Below are positions 21,465-32,338 of a stretch of DNA of 64,000 nucleotides, one piece after another. Each line of letters begins with the position of its first letter. Position 1 is the first letter of the stretch. A program made the position numbers and the translations under genes. Under the pieces are notes generated by a model, which did not search any database, was not told the origin of the DNA, and saw nothing but the letters and a program-made list of their open reading frames with translations. The DNA comes from Aphis gossypii (lineage: Eukaryota; Arthropoda; Insecta; Hemiptera; Aphididae), in NCBI RefSeq assembly GCF_020184175.1, contig NW_026083109.1, positions 1 through 64,000 of the forward strand. Direction: 5' to 3'.

Positions 21465-22459
21465 TGTACGCGCCCAATAATAAATGTACTGACCGCAATA
21501 ATAATATTATAACACCTAACCTTGACCTAACGCCTCGAATCGCACGGATAGGCAACTCTATGTGCGCGACGACACCAAGGAACGGGAATGGAGTAATTAA
21601 CAACTATGGGAATTAGGATGATGCAGTTTAGTTATAGGGGGGGGGTCTCTGTGATCGATCCGGTCTGGTGCAATGATCACAGAGAGTACAATTTCGGGAC
21701 ACAACTTAACACTAAACTTAAAACTACTTGACGTCGGTATGTGATGGTCCGCTGAAGACCCGGGCTGAACGCACTCGACGACCTGGGCGGCCTCTCACAC
21801 AACAGAGTAGTTGCTGGTGGACTTACGCGACGACAATACCGATGATGATACGATGATGGACCAGCGACACACCGTAGTCGGAAGATGCTATGATGTATGA
21901 ACTGAATGAGGCAATAATGTGGCAAATAAACTTACAAAATGTGTCGTGGTATGAGGGCTTTATTTTGTGTCCTCACAATTTACATATAGGTGATTGTAGA
22001 TCACCAAAGAATAATAATAATAATAATAATAATAATACACAAGTTCTTGCGCTCAATGCGACTTACAAAAGTATTAAAAAAGGCAACAAACAATTTTTAG
22101 AGCAATTACGTACAACGCTGCAATAGCGGAAAAAGAACAACAAACGTACGTACGGCACGTAACGAATACAACAAGAAGACATAGTAAAAAGGGCGTTGGC
22201 CGCAGAATAATAACAATAATAATAATAATAATAATAAGTGACATCAGTAATATGAGACAAGATAACAAAATAAAAGAAATATGATATTAAACATCTGCGG
22301 AAAAAGGCCGACCAATAATTAAATAATATAATAAGAGACAAAGAGAATAAATATACAGATAACAATACTATTATAATAATTAAACAATTAACATAAAAGA
22401 CGGAGTGGAGTGCGGGGAAAAAGGAAGATGAGATTGCAAGCGGTGTCGTGGCGCTAACA
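21465..22459 (-). mobile_element. Solo LTR with 5-bp TSD
   Basis: The 995-bp segment begins TGTACGCGCC and ends GGCGCTAACA, giving TG...CA on either strand. The 5-bp direct repeat ATACT flanks it (21460-21464 and 22460-22464). It interrupts the LINE coding sequence, which resumes on both sides. It contains two (AAT)n runs (about 22012-22036 and 22208-22237). The ORFs inside are short and unrecognised. A 5-bp duplication fits BEL/Pao or Copia better than Gypsy. Strand is uncertain. Confidence 0.7.
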
Positions 22460-22884
22460 ATACTCGTTTGAATGAAGTGAGCAAAGTGTACAAAGTGGCG
22501 AGTCGTTTAGTCCAAGTTTGAAAGAGTGACTAGGTAATAATGAATGTCCTATCCGTAAACGGTTATACTGAACTATATGGGACCTTTGTAAGTTTAAGTT
22601 ATTAAACCAAGTTTTATTTTTTATATTAGGCGTTATATGTTCTCGAAGCGAACTCAGCAGGTAAGTTATGCCAAAAGGAAGACCATAGGTTAAATTGATA
22701 GCGTTTTAAAAATGGGATAAAATCAGAATGTGGTAGAGGTATAAGAGAGGAACTTAAAGTAATTATACTCATAGTAAAAGAATATTGAACCAGATAATTT
22801 TTATTAGGCATTGATGAAACACAAATAAACTTAAACCTTGTTTTATACTTAACTATAATACATTCTTTTATTTTATAATACTAG

Positions 22885-25800
22885 CAGTCCAATAATAAAT
22901 GAAGACAACCATAATACTAAAAATGAGGAACATTATTCATCAACATCAATAATTGTTCAAGAGATAATAACCATTGTATGAAATATGAATTACCATATTA
23001 TAATACATTTCAAAATATATCAATAATAAATTATTAAAAGTGTATTATTTATTACAGATATCAACATTTCATGATTTAATCAATGTATTTGAAAGTATTA
23101 AGATCCCTATAACTTGGACTTCTTATAAAGAAGAGAATTTCATTTCATTTTGTTGTCTAAAACCAATGATTGAAAAAAATAAAATGATCATTGAAAAACA
23201 GATAGTTTTTAATAAGAATCTTGACATTTTATTTTACATCAATGACAAATTATTAAATACTGATCAACATGGTAACACAATATTTTTTTCAAAAATGACA
23301 AAATATGACATAGAAGAAGTTATTTAAAATTTCGATCAAAAGAAAATATGCAGAGGGGGCCCTTCCTCAACTTATTTTCCAGGTTTGTAATCGTTAATTT
23401 GTATTCAGTGCTTACCTGTAAAAATCAATGATAAATCTTTAATTTTTAACTGAATTTTATTTTATAAAAATTCTTAGGTATTGAAATTAAGTATGGAATA
23501 ATTTATTTAAATGACATTTGGTATCATAAAAATTGTATGGTTTTAATGAATACACAAAAATCAAGATGTGAGTGGTATGAGCGATTATGTAGCATATTTA
23601 GAGCAAAAAACATTATCTTGATAAATGTAAAAAGAAGAAAACTATTAAACGTTTAGGATCCACGCTTACACCAAACAGGAAGAACATGTTATTAGGCATT
23701 CAGAAAAAAAAAATTATTTAAAAAAATCAAATCTAAGGTACATATTATAATATGCAATATGCATTTATAGTTTTTTAATATTTTATTTAACAATATTAAA
23801 TTTAATGGTATAGATTACAATCATCTGAGACGCTTCACTACCCGTGTAGCCTCAATGGTGACAACTTACATTTTAAGAAAGGTCGCCAACCACGAACCGA
23901 GGCCCTATTGAGCCGGAGTATCGTGGATTTCTATATATATGAATAATGAATATGAGAAAGGATAGGAGGAAATAATTCAAATCATTTTGTGGAGATATAT
24001 AAATTTAATTTGGTGCCGAGAAAGCCAACCGGCATAAAACTCGGACTTAAAAAAAAACAATGTGTGAATAATATTAGTGACAGACACTATTAATATAATA
24101 ATAGCATGAATATAGTTTCCTTTTTATAATTACTAAAAAACCTCATGAGGGGGCCCCGACGCTCGTAGACGTCGAGGGTACACATTACAACCATAATTTA
24201 TTATATACAATTTTATAGGATAAAGAAAAATGTTGTACTCACATACCGGCCGGATTTAAAAATACATATAATATTAGAAAAAAAAACACCATGCCATTCA
24301 TCGTGTTGCCCACTCGGCATATCCGCCGGGGAAACGACCATGGATGTTCTACTCCATAATGATGGTGCAGACACCTACGGCAAAAAATGGAGTAAAATAC
24401 TTGCTGACCATCTAGTCAGCGCTAAGGAACGGGAGTGGCTTTCTTTGTTCATCATTTATCGGCAGTTGCCAGCAGCGGTTATCGTCACGCGTAGGGCTTC
24501 GGTTATGATAACGGCGTGAAACGAAATAACGGTAGGCGCGCGGCGTGTCACGCTGGGGGTGCTTTTATTTATTAAAAATGTTTAATGTGCATCCTACGTT
24601 ACACATCTATAGAAAAATTAAGAAGTCAATTCAGTGGAATTAAAGAAAAAATGAAATTTAAAACCACTGAATCTACAATTAACCAATTAATTAAAAATAG
24701 TTTTAATGTTAATGAATCTGAAACTGCTGTGATAAATGAAATAATATCTTCAAGTAAAATTAAAAATCCCGAAGGACGTCGCTATTCAGAAAATTGGTTA
24801 CTTTTATGTATACTTTTACACATAAGGTAATCAATACTAAATACTTTTAATACAAAAAAGTATATAATAATAGTAACATTACCTATTACCATTTACGAGA
24901 CCAACAGATATTACCATTGCCATGTGCTAGAACCATTCGTCGCTATCTATCGTTAACAAAAACTGGTTGTGGATTTGATTCAAATTTTTTTTTACTTTTA
25001 AAAAAGAAATTATTAACCATTAATGACGAAGAAAAACATGGAATCTTAATTTTTGATGAAATTTCTTTAAGAGAAAGCATAGAAGTCAACACCAATTGTT
25101 TAACCTATACCGGATTAGAAGATTTTGGAGAAGATGCAGACATACAACATTATGGGGAAAAAGCTAATCACGGATTAGTTTTCATGTTTCAAAGTTTACA
25201 CAGCAACTTTTCACAGCCAATAGCCGTGTTTTCGTCTAAAGGGAATGTTAAAGGTTACAATTTAAATTTAATTGGCACTTGTGTGAAATACTTTTTTGAG
25301 AATAATGAATAGTTTGATGAGAGTAGTTTTTAGTTGATTTAAACAAAAATATCACATATTAGGTATTATGTATCATAAAACACATTTTATCTCTCTATTT
25401 CTATTATAGGTATCATATTAGCTCAACTTGTTGTAAAATCAATAGTAATGTTGGAAAATATTGGTGCAAAAGTTGATGCAATTGTCTGCGATGGTGCAGC
25501 TACAAATAGAAGGCTTTGGGCAGAATTTGGAGTTAGTGGTTCAAAAAGTAATTTTAAAAACTTCTTTTTACACCCAACAAATGAAAAAAGGAAAATTTTT
25601 GTTTTGTCTGATGCTCCACATTTAATAAAAAATGTTCGAAATCGGCTTCACGATAAAAAAATTCTTAAGGTACAGTCATTAGTTATAAAGAACCTTCAAT
25701 TAGTTAAAAGTTAAATTATACTGAATACTCATCAGTAATCACACAGTTTAAACTTTAAACTAGATTTAATTTTCAAACTAATACAACTATAAAATGATTT

Positions 25801-27349
25801 TACTAATTTGCTATATTAGGTTAGTTCGGAAAGACACGCTGTGAAATGGAATGACTATATTGAAGTTAAACAACAAACAACAATTGGCAAATAAACGTGT
25901 ATGACCAAGAATAACTGAACGTCACTTACTTTTAGATACATTATCTAAAATATCAGTCAAGTTAGCTACACAGGTATTTCTAAGATGTAAATACTTGATA
26001 CAGTTAATTTAATTTTAATAAATCAATATTTCATTAAAAGGTGTTCAGTGAATCAATGGCAAATGGAATTCAATACTATAGGGAAGTGCAAAAATTACCA
26101 AATCTTAAAAATAGTCAGGAAACAGAAAATTTTACAGTTGTTTTAAATCAATGTTTTGATGCCCTGAATAGGAAATTCCCTGCAGAAGGCATTAAAAAAA
26201 ACAGTAATGATTTTAATGTAAGTTACAAGTTTTGTATCTAATTATTCAATTATATGTAAATATTTGACACCTACATAAATGAACTAATAATGATTAGATA
26301 CTCGAAGCCACAATAAAATGGTTAGATGATTGGGAAAAGAATATGACAGATAATAAAATTTCAAAGGAAGAATATTTAATAGTGAGTACATCGGAAGGTT
26401 TGAGAGTGACTCTACATTCAACAATAGAGTTAACGAAATATCTTGTAATTTTTCATATGTGCTAACTAATAAAATGAACCAAGATAAACTTGAGATAATT
26501 AATATTGAAAACTATTATTCAGATTTGTATTGGGTTTTACATTATAATTAATTATAAAAAATTGTTTTAGTTATTTTTTGGAAAGGTTCGCCAGGCAACT
26601 GGTCCAAATGACCACCCTACAACGCCTACTTTTTTACAAGTCTACAATATGTTATCTTGTTATTCAATTTTAAAACCTCCCAAAACTGGGAATTGTACAA
26701 TTTTGGAGACAACAGACAAACCAAAAATTACAATGACAGATATTAAAGATATATTTCAATCTAAAGAATCTGTTAGGAACAACAAAATTGAAACTTTAAA
26801 AAATCGATTAGACAATTTGATAAAAGAAGATAACTGGGAGGTAGAAGATATTTTTACTGATCGTAATTACTGTATTGCTTCAACTAGAGATTCTATCACC
26901 TACTATATATGTGGTTATTTGTGTTACCAAATTAAGAAAAGAACTAGTTGTAGAATATGTTTCAAAACAATGAGAGAAGGTAAATTTAAAAGTTAGGTAT
27001 TAAAAGTAAAATATATAATATAGTTTTATAAAAATAATTATTTAATATGTTTCAAAAGGAGATGATTCAATTCCAGAAGCAGCATCGACAAGTATTAAAT
27101 CAAAAGGAAGAAGTATTTGAAATGTTCTGTAAAAGTTTCAATGTGTTTGAAGAAACAGTAGATTATTTCCTAGAACACAAAACAAATCTATTGACTTTTC
27201 CTTGCGAGTCCCACAAAAGTGAAATTTTGACATATATTATAACTTATTACTTAACCATGAGAATGAGACAATATTCACAAATGACAAATCAAAAACAAAT
27301 CAAAGTAAGCTCCAAAAAGAAGAAATTGTCAAAGTTGGTAAAAACATAA
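22885..27349 (+). pseudogene. P-element/THAP9-like transposase, decayed exons
   Basis: Exon blocks follow one another with recognisable splice sites: 22885-22975; 23058-~23326; ~23478-23736 (EIKYGIIYLNDIWYHKNC); ~24585-24826 (PEGRRYSENWLLLCILLH, donor GTAATC); 24874-25312 (LPCARTIRRYLS, ILIFDEISLRES); 25409-25669 (VDAIVCDGAATNRRLW, SDAPHLIKNVRNRL); ~25820-25973; 26041-26219; ~26299-26460; ~26568-26996 (FFGKVRQATGPND, YYICGYLC); 27047-27349. These match the RNase H-like and GTP-binding-insertion regions of P/THAP9 transposases. Frame breaks occur near 25888 (with TGA) and at the end of block 25312. In P elements this enzyme performs GTP-dependent cut-and-paste. The THAP part lies 8.7 kb upstream, separated by nested insertions. 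Confidence 0.85.
23821..24565. other. GC-richer insert in P-like intron, unclassified
   Basis: Base composition changes clearly: stretches such as CACGAACCGAGGCCCTATTG, GAGGGGGCCCCGACGC and a block rich in CG (24300-24560) stand out from the AT-rich surroundings. It lies between P-transposase exon blocks (~23736 and ~24585). No coding frame is recognised and the ends are not defined. A fragment of a retroelement is possible. Confidence 0.4.
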
Positions 27350-27667
27350 AATAAACGTAACAAATGTACATATTTTTTTTATATACTTATAAAAACGTCA
27401 AAAACTGAGTTATTGAAGCTAATTAAAATGTAAATCATTATTAAACTTACTGTTTAGCACTACAGTATTGACTATTGAGCATTACCTAACTAATAAGTAA
27501 TAATTATTATTTATTAATTATTATATTTTACTATCACTAATATCACTATTCTGTGATGTTATCCTAATATCCTATAAAAGAACGTAGTTCGTACTACTAA
27601 CAGGTAGAGTGCAGTTACATCGCAAGTGTACGAACCCCATACAACTTTGTGTCCGCTATCTTCTCCG

Positions 27668-27696
27668 TAGTGTCCAGTCCTGTGTAGTAGTTCATG
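27668..27696 (-). repeat. Right terminal inverted repeat of P-like element
   Basis: Complement of 13010-13038, ending TTCATG; followed by TSD GTTTAAAT at 27697-27704. Confidence 0.95.
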
Positions 27697-27704
27697 GTTT
27701 AAAT

Positions 27705-29204
27705 GTCTACGTCTACCATAGAGTAAATAAAGACCATGGTATCGAGTTCAAATCCCAAACATCAATGAATAGATTTTGCACTTTTTCTACTTATTCGGTT
27801 GACTTTTTAAAAATTTTCTTTCGTAAAAACTTTCTCCAAACAATAACAAATACAACTAAAAAATAATTGGCGAAATCGGTTCAGCTGTTCTCAATTGATG
27901 AATCTATAATTATAAAATCCAAATACCACTCACTCACTGATCACTGTATCTCAAAAACTACTCAACGTACAGACTTGAAATTTGGAATAGGGGTTCTTCT
28001 CATATTTTCACCGTGCAATAAGAAAGGATTTTTCGAGATCCGCATTTTAAAGGGTTGCTCAAACGTGAATTTTGAAATTTACGATGGAAATTTTGTTTAT
28101 AATTATTGTTTATAAATGGTTGCTATAACAACCTGATTTATGTATTAACACATTTATCACTTTATTATTTCAGCTAATTATTATGTATAAAAACATGATA
28201 ACATGAAGTCGTAAAATACCCTACGCCTATGTTCGCCTCTGCGTTTATTATTGGTAAAATACACTTTCCTTTGTACATAGAGATTAATGCATCTCCGTTT
28301 ACGCACCCCAGTTTATGTACGGTTATTTCTAATTCTTATTTAAAATTGTTTAAATTCTTACAAATTAATAAAAACTAATTAATATTTGTTCGAACGTTGA
28401 TTCCAACTGATTATCCCTTTGAATTAAAAAGAATACAATTCCCAGTCAAAGTTTGCTAATAAATTAATAAGTCTCAAGGACAATCATTGAGCATGACAAG
28501 GATTGACTTGAGAGAAAAATGTTTTTCACTTGGACAGTTCTATATCACATGTTCTAAAGTTAGCTCTGCCAGTAGTTTGGTTATTTTAGCCCCAAAAGGC
28601 AGTGCTAAAAATACTGTTTATAAAGAGTTATTGAGGTGAATAAAATATTTCAATATAAATATTTTTTTTAAAACCATAATGTAAAGTAATTTTTTGCCGA
28701 CAAATTAAAATATTACAATACATGGGCATCCAAGGATAAACATAACATCTAAAACCAGACTGTAATAAATATAAAAACTGATAAAATAAAAGTTATAGTA
28801 GGAGAATCAAAGCCTAGGTTAGGATTATGTATTAATTGATTATATTAATCTACCGTATTATGTCAAACTTAGTATAACTTTGATACTTTATTAGAGTTAA
28901 ATCATACACTTACGTACAAACAGATTGCCTACCTAATAATATACTGCTGCGAATCAGAGTTTTTATTCGGGGCAACAGAAAACTTAAGATAAATCTAGAA
29001 CATCATCCATCGAATATTAAATAACGTATTGAAGAAAGTCTGAGTCATATAGAATTGGTATTTTTAACGGACAACGAAGTGTTAAACGAAGTAAGCAATA
29101 CGAAGTCTGCCGGGTCAGCTATTATTATTATTAATATAATATAAAAAAATCTCGGTATTCACCTGAGGTGACTTTTGCGCGTCAAAGCCGGGTGGGACAG
29201 CTAG
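27705..29204 (+). mobile_element. Helitron 3' remnant (plus strand)
   Basis: It contains a Helitron helicase C-terminus (28395-28639) and ends with GCCGGGTGGGACAGCTAG at 29204 followed by T, as expected for a Helitron 3' terminus. A short stem (CTTTTGCGCGTCAAAG) lies just before it. The left part (about 27850-27900) shares the Helitron 5'-leader block found in the 10447-12905 array, in the opposite sense, so the stretch is composite. The interval 28130-28390 shows no gene. Confidence 0.6.
28395..28639 (+). pseudogene. Helitron helicase C-terminal fragment (motif VI)
   Basis: The sequence INKSQGQSLSMTRIDLREKC, then FSLGQFYITCSKVSSAS and LAPKGSAKNTVYKELL, ends at TGA 28637-28639. This is the conserved end of Helitron Pif1-like helicases, including motif VI. 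In-frame stops occur just upstream and the rest of the protein is absent. It is not part of the minus-strand Helitron at 3340-10443. Confidence 0.8.
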
Positions 29205-29577
29205 TTTTTATATATTTTTGTCTCCATTTTTATATATAAAGATTTTTAATTTCTTTTTTTACTATGACAACAATTTAAGTTTGTATGCATTTTTAAAAAC
29301 ATTTTAAATAAATGATTTATTTTATTTAAATGGCAACCATTGACTACCAAAAATAATTTAGTTGACTATTTGCTGGATAGATGGCGCTTCTGTAATTTCA
29401 TCACCACCGCGTCATATTTCTCTAACCTGATAGTTTTCTCAAATTTTTCGTCCGTAAGAACCTTCTCCTGGCAATTACGACCCAAACAAAAAAAGAATGA
29501 GCGAAATCGGTCTAGGCATTGTTGAGTTATGCGCGTACATACAAAAAAGGGGGTTCTATTTTATATAGTAGTATAGA
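29205..29577 (-). mobile_element. Minus-strand Helitron 5'-end remnant
   Basis: On the minus strand the right edge reads 5'-TCTATACTACTATATAAAAT, a typical Helitron 5' terminus, at 29577. It is followed by the same leader type as in the tandem array. No coding sequence. Confidence 0.55.
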
Positions 29578-30416
29578 TATTGTAGATATTATTAACTATA
29601 TTATGTAGGACTGTTATTTTAAAAATACATTAACAAATTACAAGGGAGGGATAAACAGAAGCCGGCGCAATCAATAAGTAGATATTATAAACGGTAGCCG
29701 GCGGAATCGATATACGCCCTTCATTTTCACATTTATATGATAGATTAAAATTACTCAATACAACAATAGTTAAATACTTAATCGCAAATACTTACTAACA
29801 AAAATTATATATTATTATTTGACGAATGAATATTTCATTTCATTTCAAGACCTACAATTGAATATATTGTCTTAAATTTTCGTTACATGCCATTTAATGC
29901 TAAATAGTGAATTTATTTATAATTAAATTAATTCTTTTTATGTAGAATTTCATATTTAAAAATGTGTGCACTGATATCCAATTTTAAATTGTTGAAACTA
30001 TTGGTTGCGTTCGAATATGATTAGTTAGAGTTGAGTATGGTAGAGTAGAGTTTACTCTACATTATCAGTTGTAATCTAAACAATATTTACTCCAAATAAC
30101 CAAACGATATATTGTTATCAATCTTTTTGTACTGATAAATGATAAGCCACAATAATTTCGAAAATTAGAAAATCAGTTTATTTTACAAATATTTTTAAAC
30201 TAAACTAATTAATTACAATCTCATTGGTTTGTCAACCTGTTATAAATAACATTCAATTAGGTATTTTAAGATGAGCCACGAAAGTATTGAACTGTGAATT
30301 AATTTCTTTTCAAAGAAAAATCGTTCTTGTAAGATAAACATTTCTAATAAAATACCTACATTTGTAAAACAATTATATTAATTAATAGTTTTTTATACAA
30401 TTTGTTTATACATTGA
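29578..30416. other. AT-rich sequence without recognised gene
   Basis: Nothing beyond short AT-rich repeats; the end of this stretch may be the 5' flank of the HARBI1-like fragment. Confidence 0.4.
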
Positions 30417-31366
30417 CATTGATAGTTCAGATGATGAATTTGATCATGAATTTATTAAACGTTTACGAGGTCATAGAATAAAACCTATTAGAGTGCAAGA
30501 TTTTAGCTCTCAGGCAGTTCCAAATTTTACACAAAGACAATTTCAACAGCACTTTAGATTGTCACCTACCTCGTTTGAAAGATGTTTACAAATTTGTGCT
30601 CCACTTCTAAAGAATACTTGTGTAGAAGGCAGTAGCGGAATCAGAAGGTGGGCCGGGTAGGCGAGGGCCCACCCGAAATTTTCAAAACCAGTAATTTTAA
30701 TTTTGAATATTGGCATTTATTATTTTAGATTTTTTATTATAAATTTTAGAATTTATTATAAATATTATATATTTAGTAGTCGTGTATAGGGTTAGGTTAG
30801 GTAGTAACAAAACAATATTATATTCTACATTCAATCATAATTTTACTGTATTATCTTTTGTGGTTAAATTTACGGGCCCACCCAAAAATATATTACTGGA
30901 TCCGCACCTGGTAGAAAGACGTAAAGGTACAGACGAGAGGCTTCAACTATTGTCAGTTATTTGGTTACTGGTTACACCAGATAGTTTTCAGTTTGTTTAA
31001 AGAATTTAACAATAAAATTAGACAGTTTTATTATGTCCTATATACTCCTACATAATTATCAATTTATTTTTGATAAAATGACAATATCCTCTATAAAAAG
31101 TTTAGTAGTAAAATCATATTTTTACATGATTAATAAAATAAAATTTGTTTTTCATTTTAAATCAGTTTCTGACAGATTTGATATCGGAAAAAAGTTCTGT
31201 ACATGATAGTTTTGTTCGTGTCAGTACTGTTTTACATAGATTATCCCCTAAAATTATTAATTGGCCCGAAGTTGAACAAATGAATCAAATTCAACTTAAT
31301 TTTTGTAAGATATCAAAGATGGGCCTGAATAATATAATAGGTGTTATAGATAGATTCAAAAATTAG
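30417..31366 (+). pseudogene. PIF/Harbinger (HARBI1-like) nuclease fragment
   Basis: It starts with an acidic segment (DIDSSDDEFDHEFIKRLRGH), then FTQRQFQQHFRLSPTSFERC, which matches the helical N-terminal part of HARBI1-like nucleases. After the MITE it resumes with VERRKGTDERLQLLSVIWLL, and after an intron-like gap with VSDRFDIGKSSVHDSFVRVS and INWPEVEQ, ending near NNIIGVIDRF at 31366. The last piece corresponds to the region just before the first catalytic Asp (usual GVIGAIDGTH). The catalytic C-terminal half is missing. Homology is family-level and moderately sure. Confidence 0.7.
30630..30910. mobile_element. 281-bp hAT-type MITE in the HARBI1 fragment
   Basis: Ends CAGTAGCGGAATCAG and CAGGTGCGGATCCAG (complement) are inverted. 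GGGCCCACCC-like GC blocks lie inside both ends. The flanking 8-mers are GTAGAAGG (30622-30629) and GTAGAAAG (30911-30918), 7 of 8 matching. Removing it makes the HARBI1 frame continuous. Confidence 0.88.
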
Positions 31367-32338
31367 ATTTATTTATTTGGAATCAAACGCAATTCGATGT
31401 TTTTTGAACATAATTTTTGATTTGACTATTTTTAAAAACCAAAAAATGTACCAGTAATACAGCTTACTAGAACGGTTTATAGTTAAAACAACTATAATGA
31501 CAAGTGAATAGGGTTTGGTTTTTATATTTTAATTCATTTATCAAATGATTGATACGATAAAAAGTAAAAAGTAAAAAAATACCAAGAACTTAAGTAACTC
31601 TAGTTGTAGTAGTGTTAAATTTTAATTCAATGATAAAGCATTGTATATGATGAATAATGATCTTAAATTGAGATAATTTTTAAACCTAAGTTATTTTGTT
31701 TTATTTCTTTTACATTGTTAATAAATAAGTTTCTATTATTAATATGTTAATTTCAAGAAGGTTTATCGAAAATGGACTATCCTATCTATTTTTTTTTATA
31801 CATATGTTAGGATGTAGTGTGTCAAAACTCTGCAAAATCATCTCTACCTAAACGCAGCTAATGAATATTCATAAAACCATAATTTAAAAATGTAGATTTT
31901 CTGTACAACTTAAAAAGTATCCAGTACAAATATAAACTCTTGTTATACAAATAAGACATGTATGATGTACTGTCATAGATAATACATAATGGATAGGCCC
32001 TGTGTATACTAGTTACATAGCGGGCAGCGTTCCCGAATAAAAAAAGAGAGACAGCAATATAAAAATCGTATCTTCTATCCTACTCAGAAAAAAAATATCT
32101 TTTCTTCCATGGTTTGTGTGTTTTTCTATGCGTGATATAGCATAGAATACTGATAAGTGATAACCGATATTCTATATCACTTGCATTTTGCGATTTGAAT
32201 CGTGCGTTTAACGTTGACTTAAGTCTTAATTGTTATACGTTTTCTTTTGTTACTTTTATTGTTAATTATTGAAGTTTAACTTTCGTTAATACCAGTCCAT
32301 CAATTTAATAGTATTTTAGCTCTACTAAATATATTATA
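31367..32338. other. Gene-free stretch
   Basis: AT-rich with no recognised gene. 32100-32338 may hold the promoter of the following THAP gene; no motif is strong enough to call. Confidence 0.4.

Larger units (their letters stand above)
14390..22830 (-). mobile_element. Jockey/R1-like LINE 3' fragment, split by hAT-2 and a solo LTR
   Basis: Minus-strand pieces join in order across the insertions: 22811-22626 (PLPHSDFIPFLKRYQFNLWS, HNLPAEFASR), about 22620-22460 in a new frame (RLRIGHSLLPSHSFKL, SPLCTLC), then 21460-21381 (CDLLHILFNCPALRSKR), then 14499-14396 (ending VFIQEAGFII and TAG). This is the RNase H/C-terminal zinc-like end of a LINE ORF2. It lies in an intron of the P-like gene. No target duplication was identified. 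Confidence 0.7.
13010..27696 (+). mobile_element. P-element-like transposon with nested insertions
   Basis: The 8-bp TSD GTTTAAAT is at 13002-13009 and 27697-27704. The 29-bp terminal inverted repeats (13010-13038 and 27668-27696) match perfectly, begin CATGAACTACTACACAGGA, and are followed by weaker subterminal similarity (CACAAAGTTGTA on both sides). An 8-bp TSD and a terminus starting CATGA fit the P superfamily. Inside, on the plus strand, are THAP-domain exons and P-type transposase exons. The 14.7 kb length is inflated by a LINE fragment, hAT-2 (with piggyBac and MULE inside), a solo LTR and a GC-richer insert. The gene is frameshifted. Confidence 0.93.

Noticed and set aside
22063..22365. 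ORFs rich in Tyr/Ile/Asn near 22000-22365
   Set aside because: Translations of (AAT)n microsatellites inside the solo LTR.
23821..24565. rRNA or SINE fragment in the GC-richer insert
   Set aside because: No convincing rRNA, tRNA or promoter-box similarity by eye; left unclassified.
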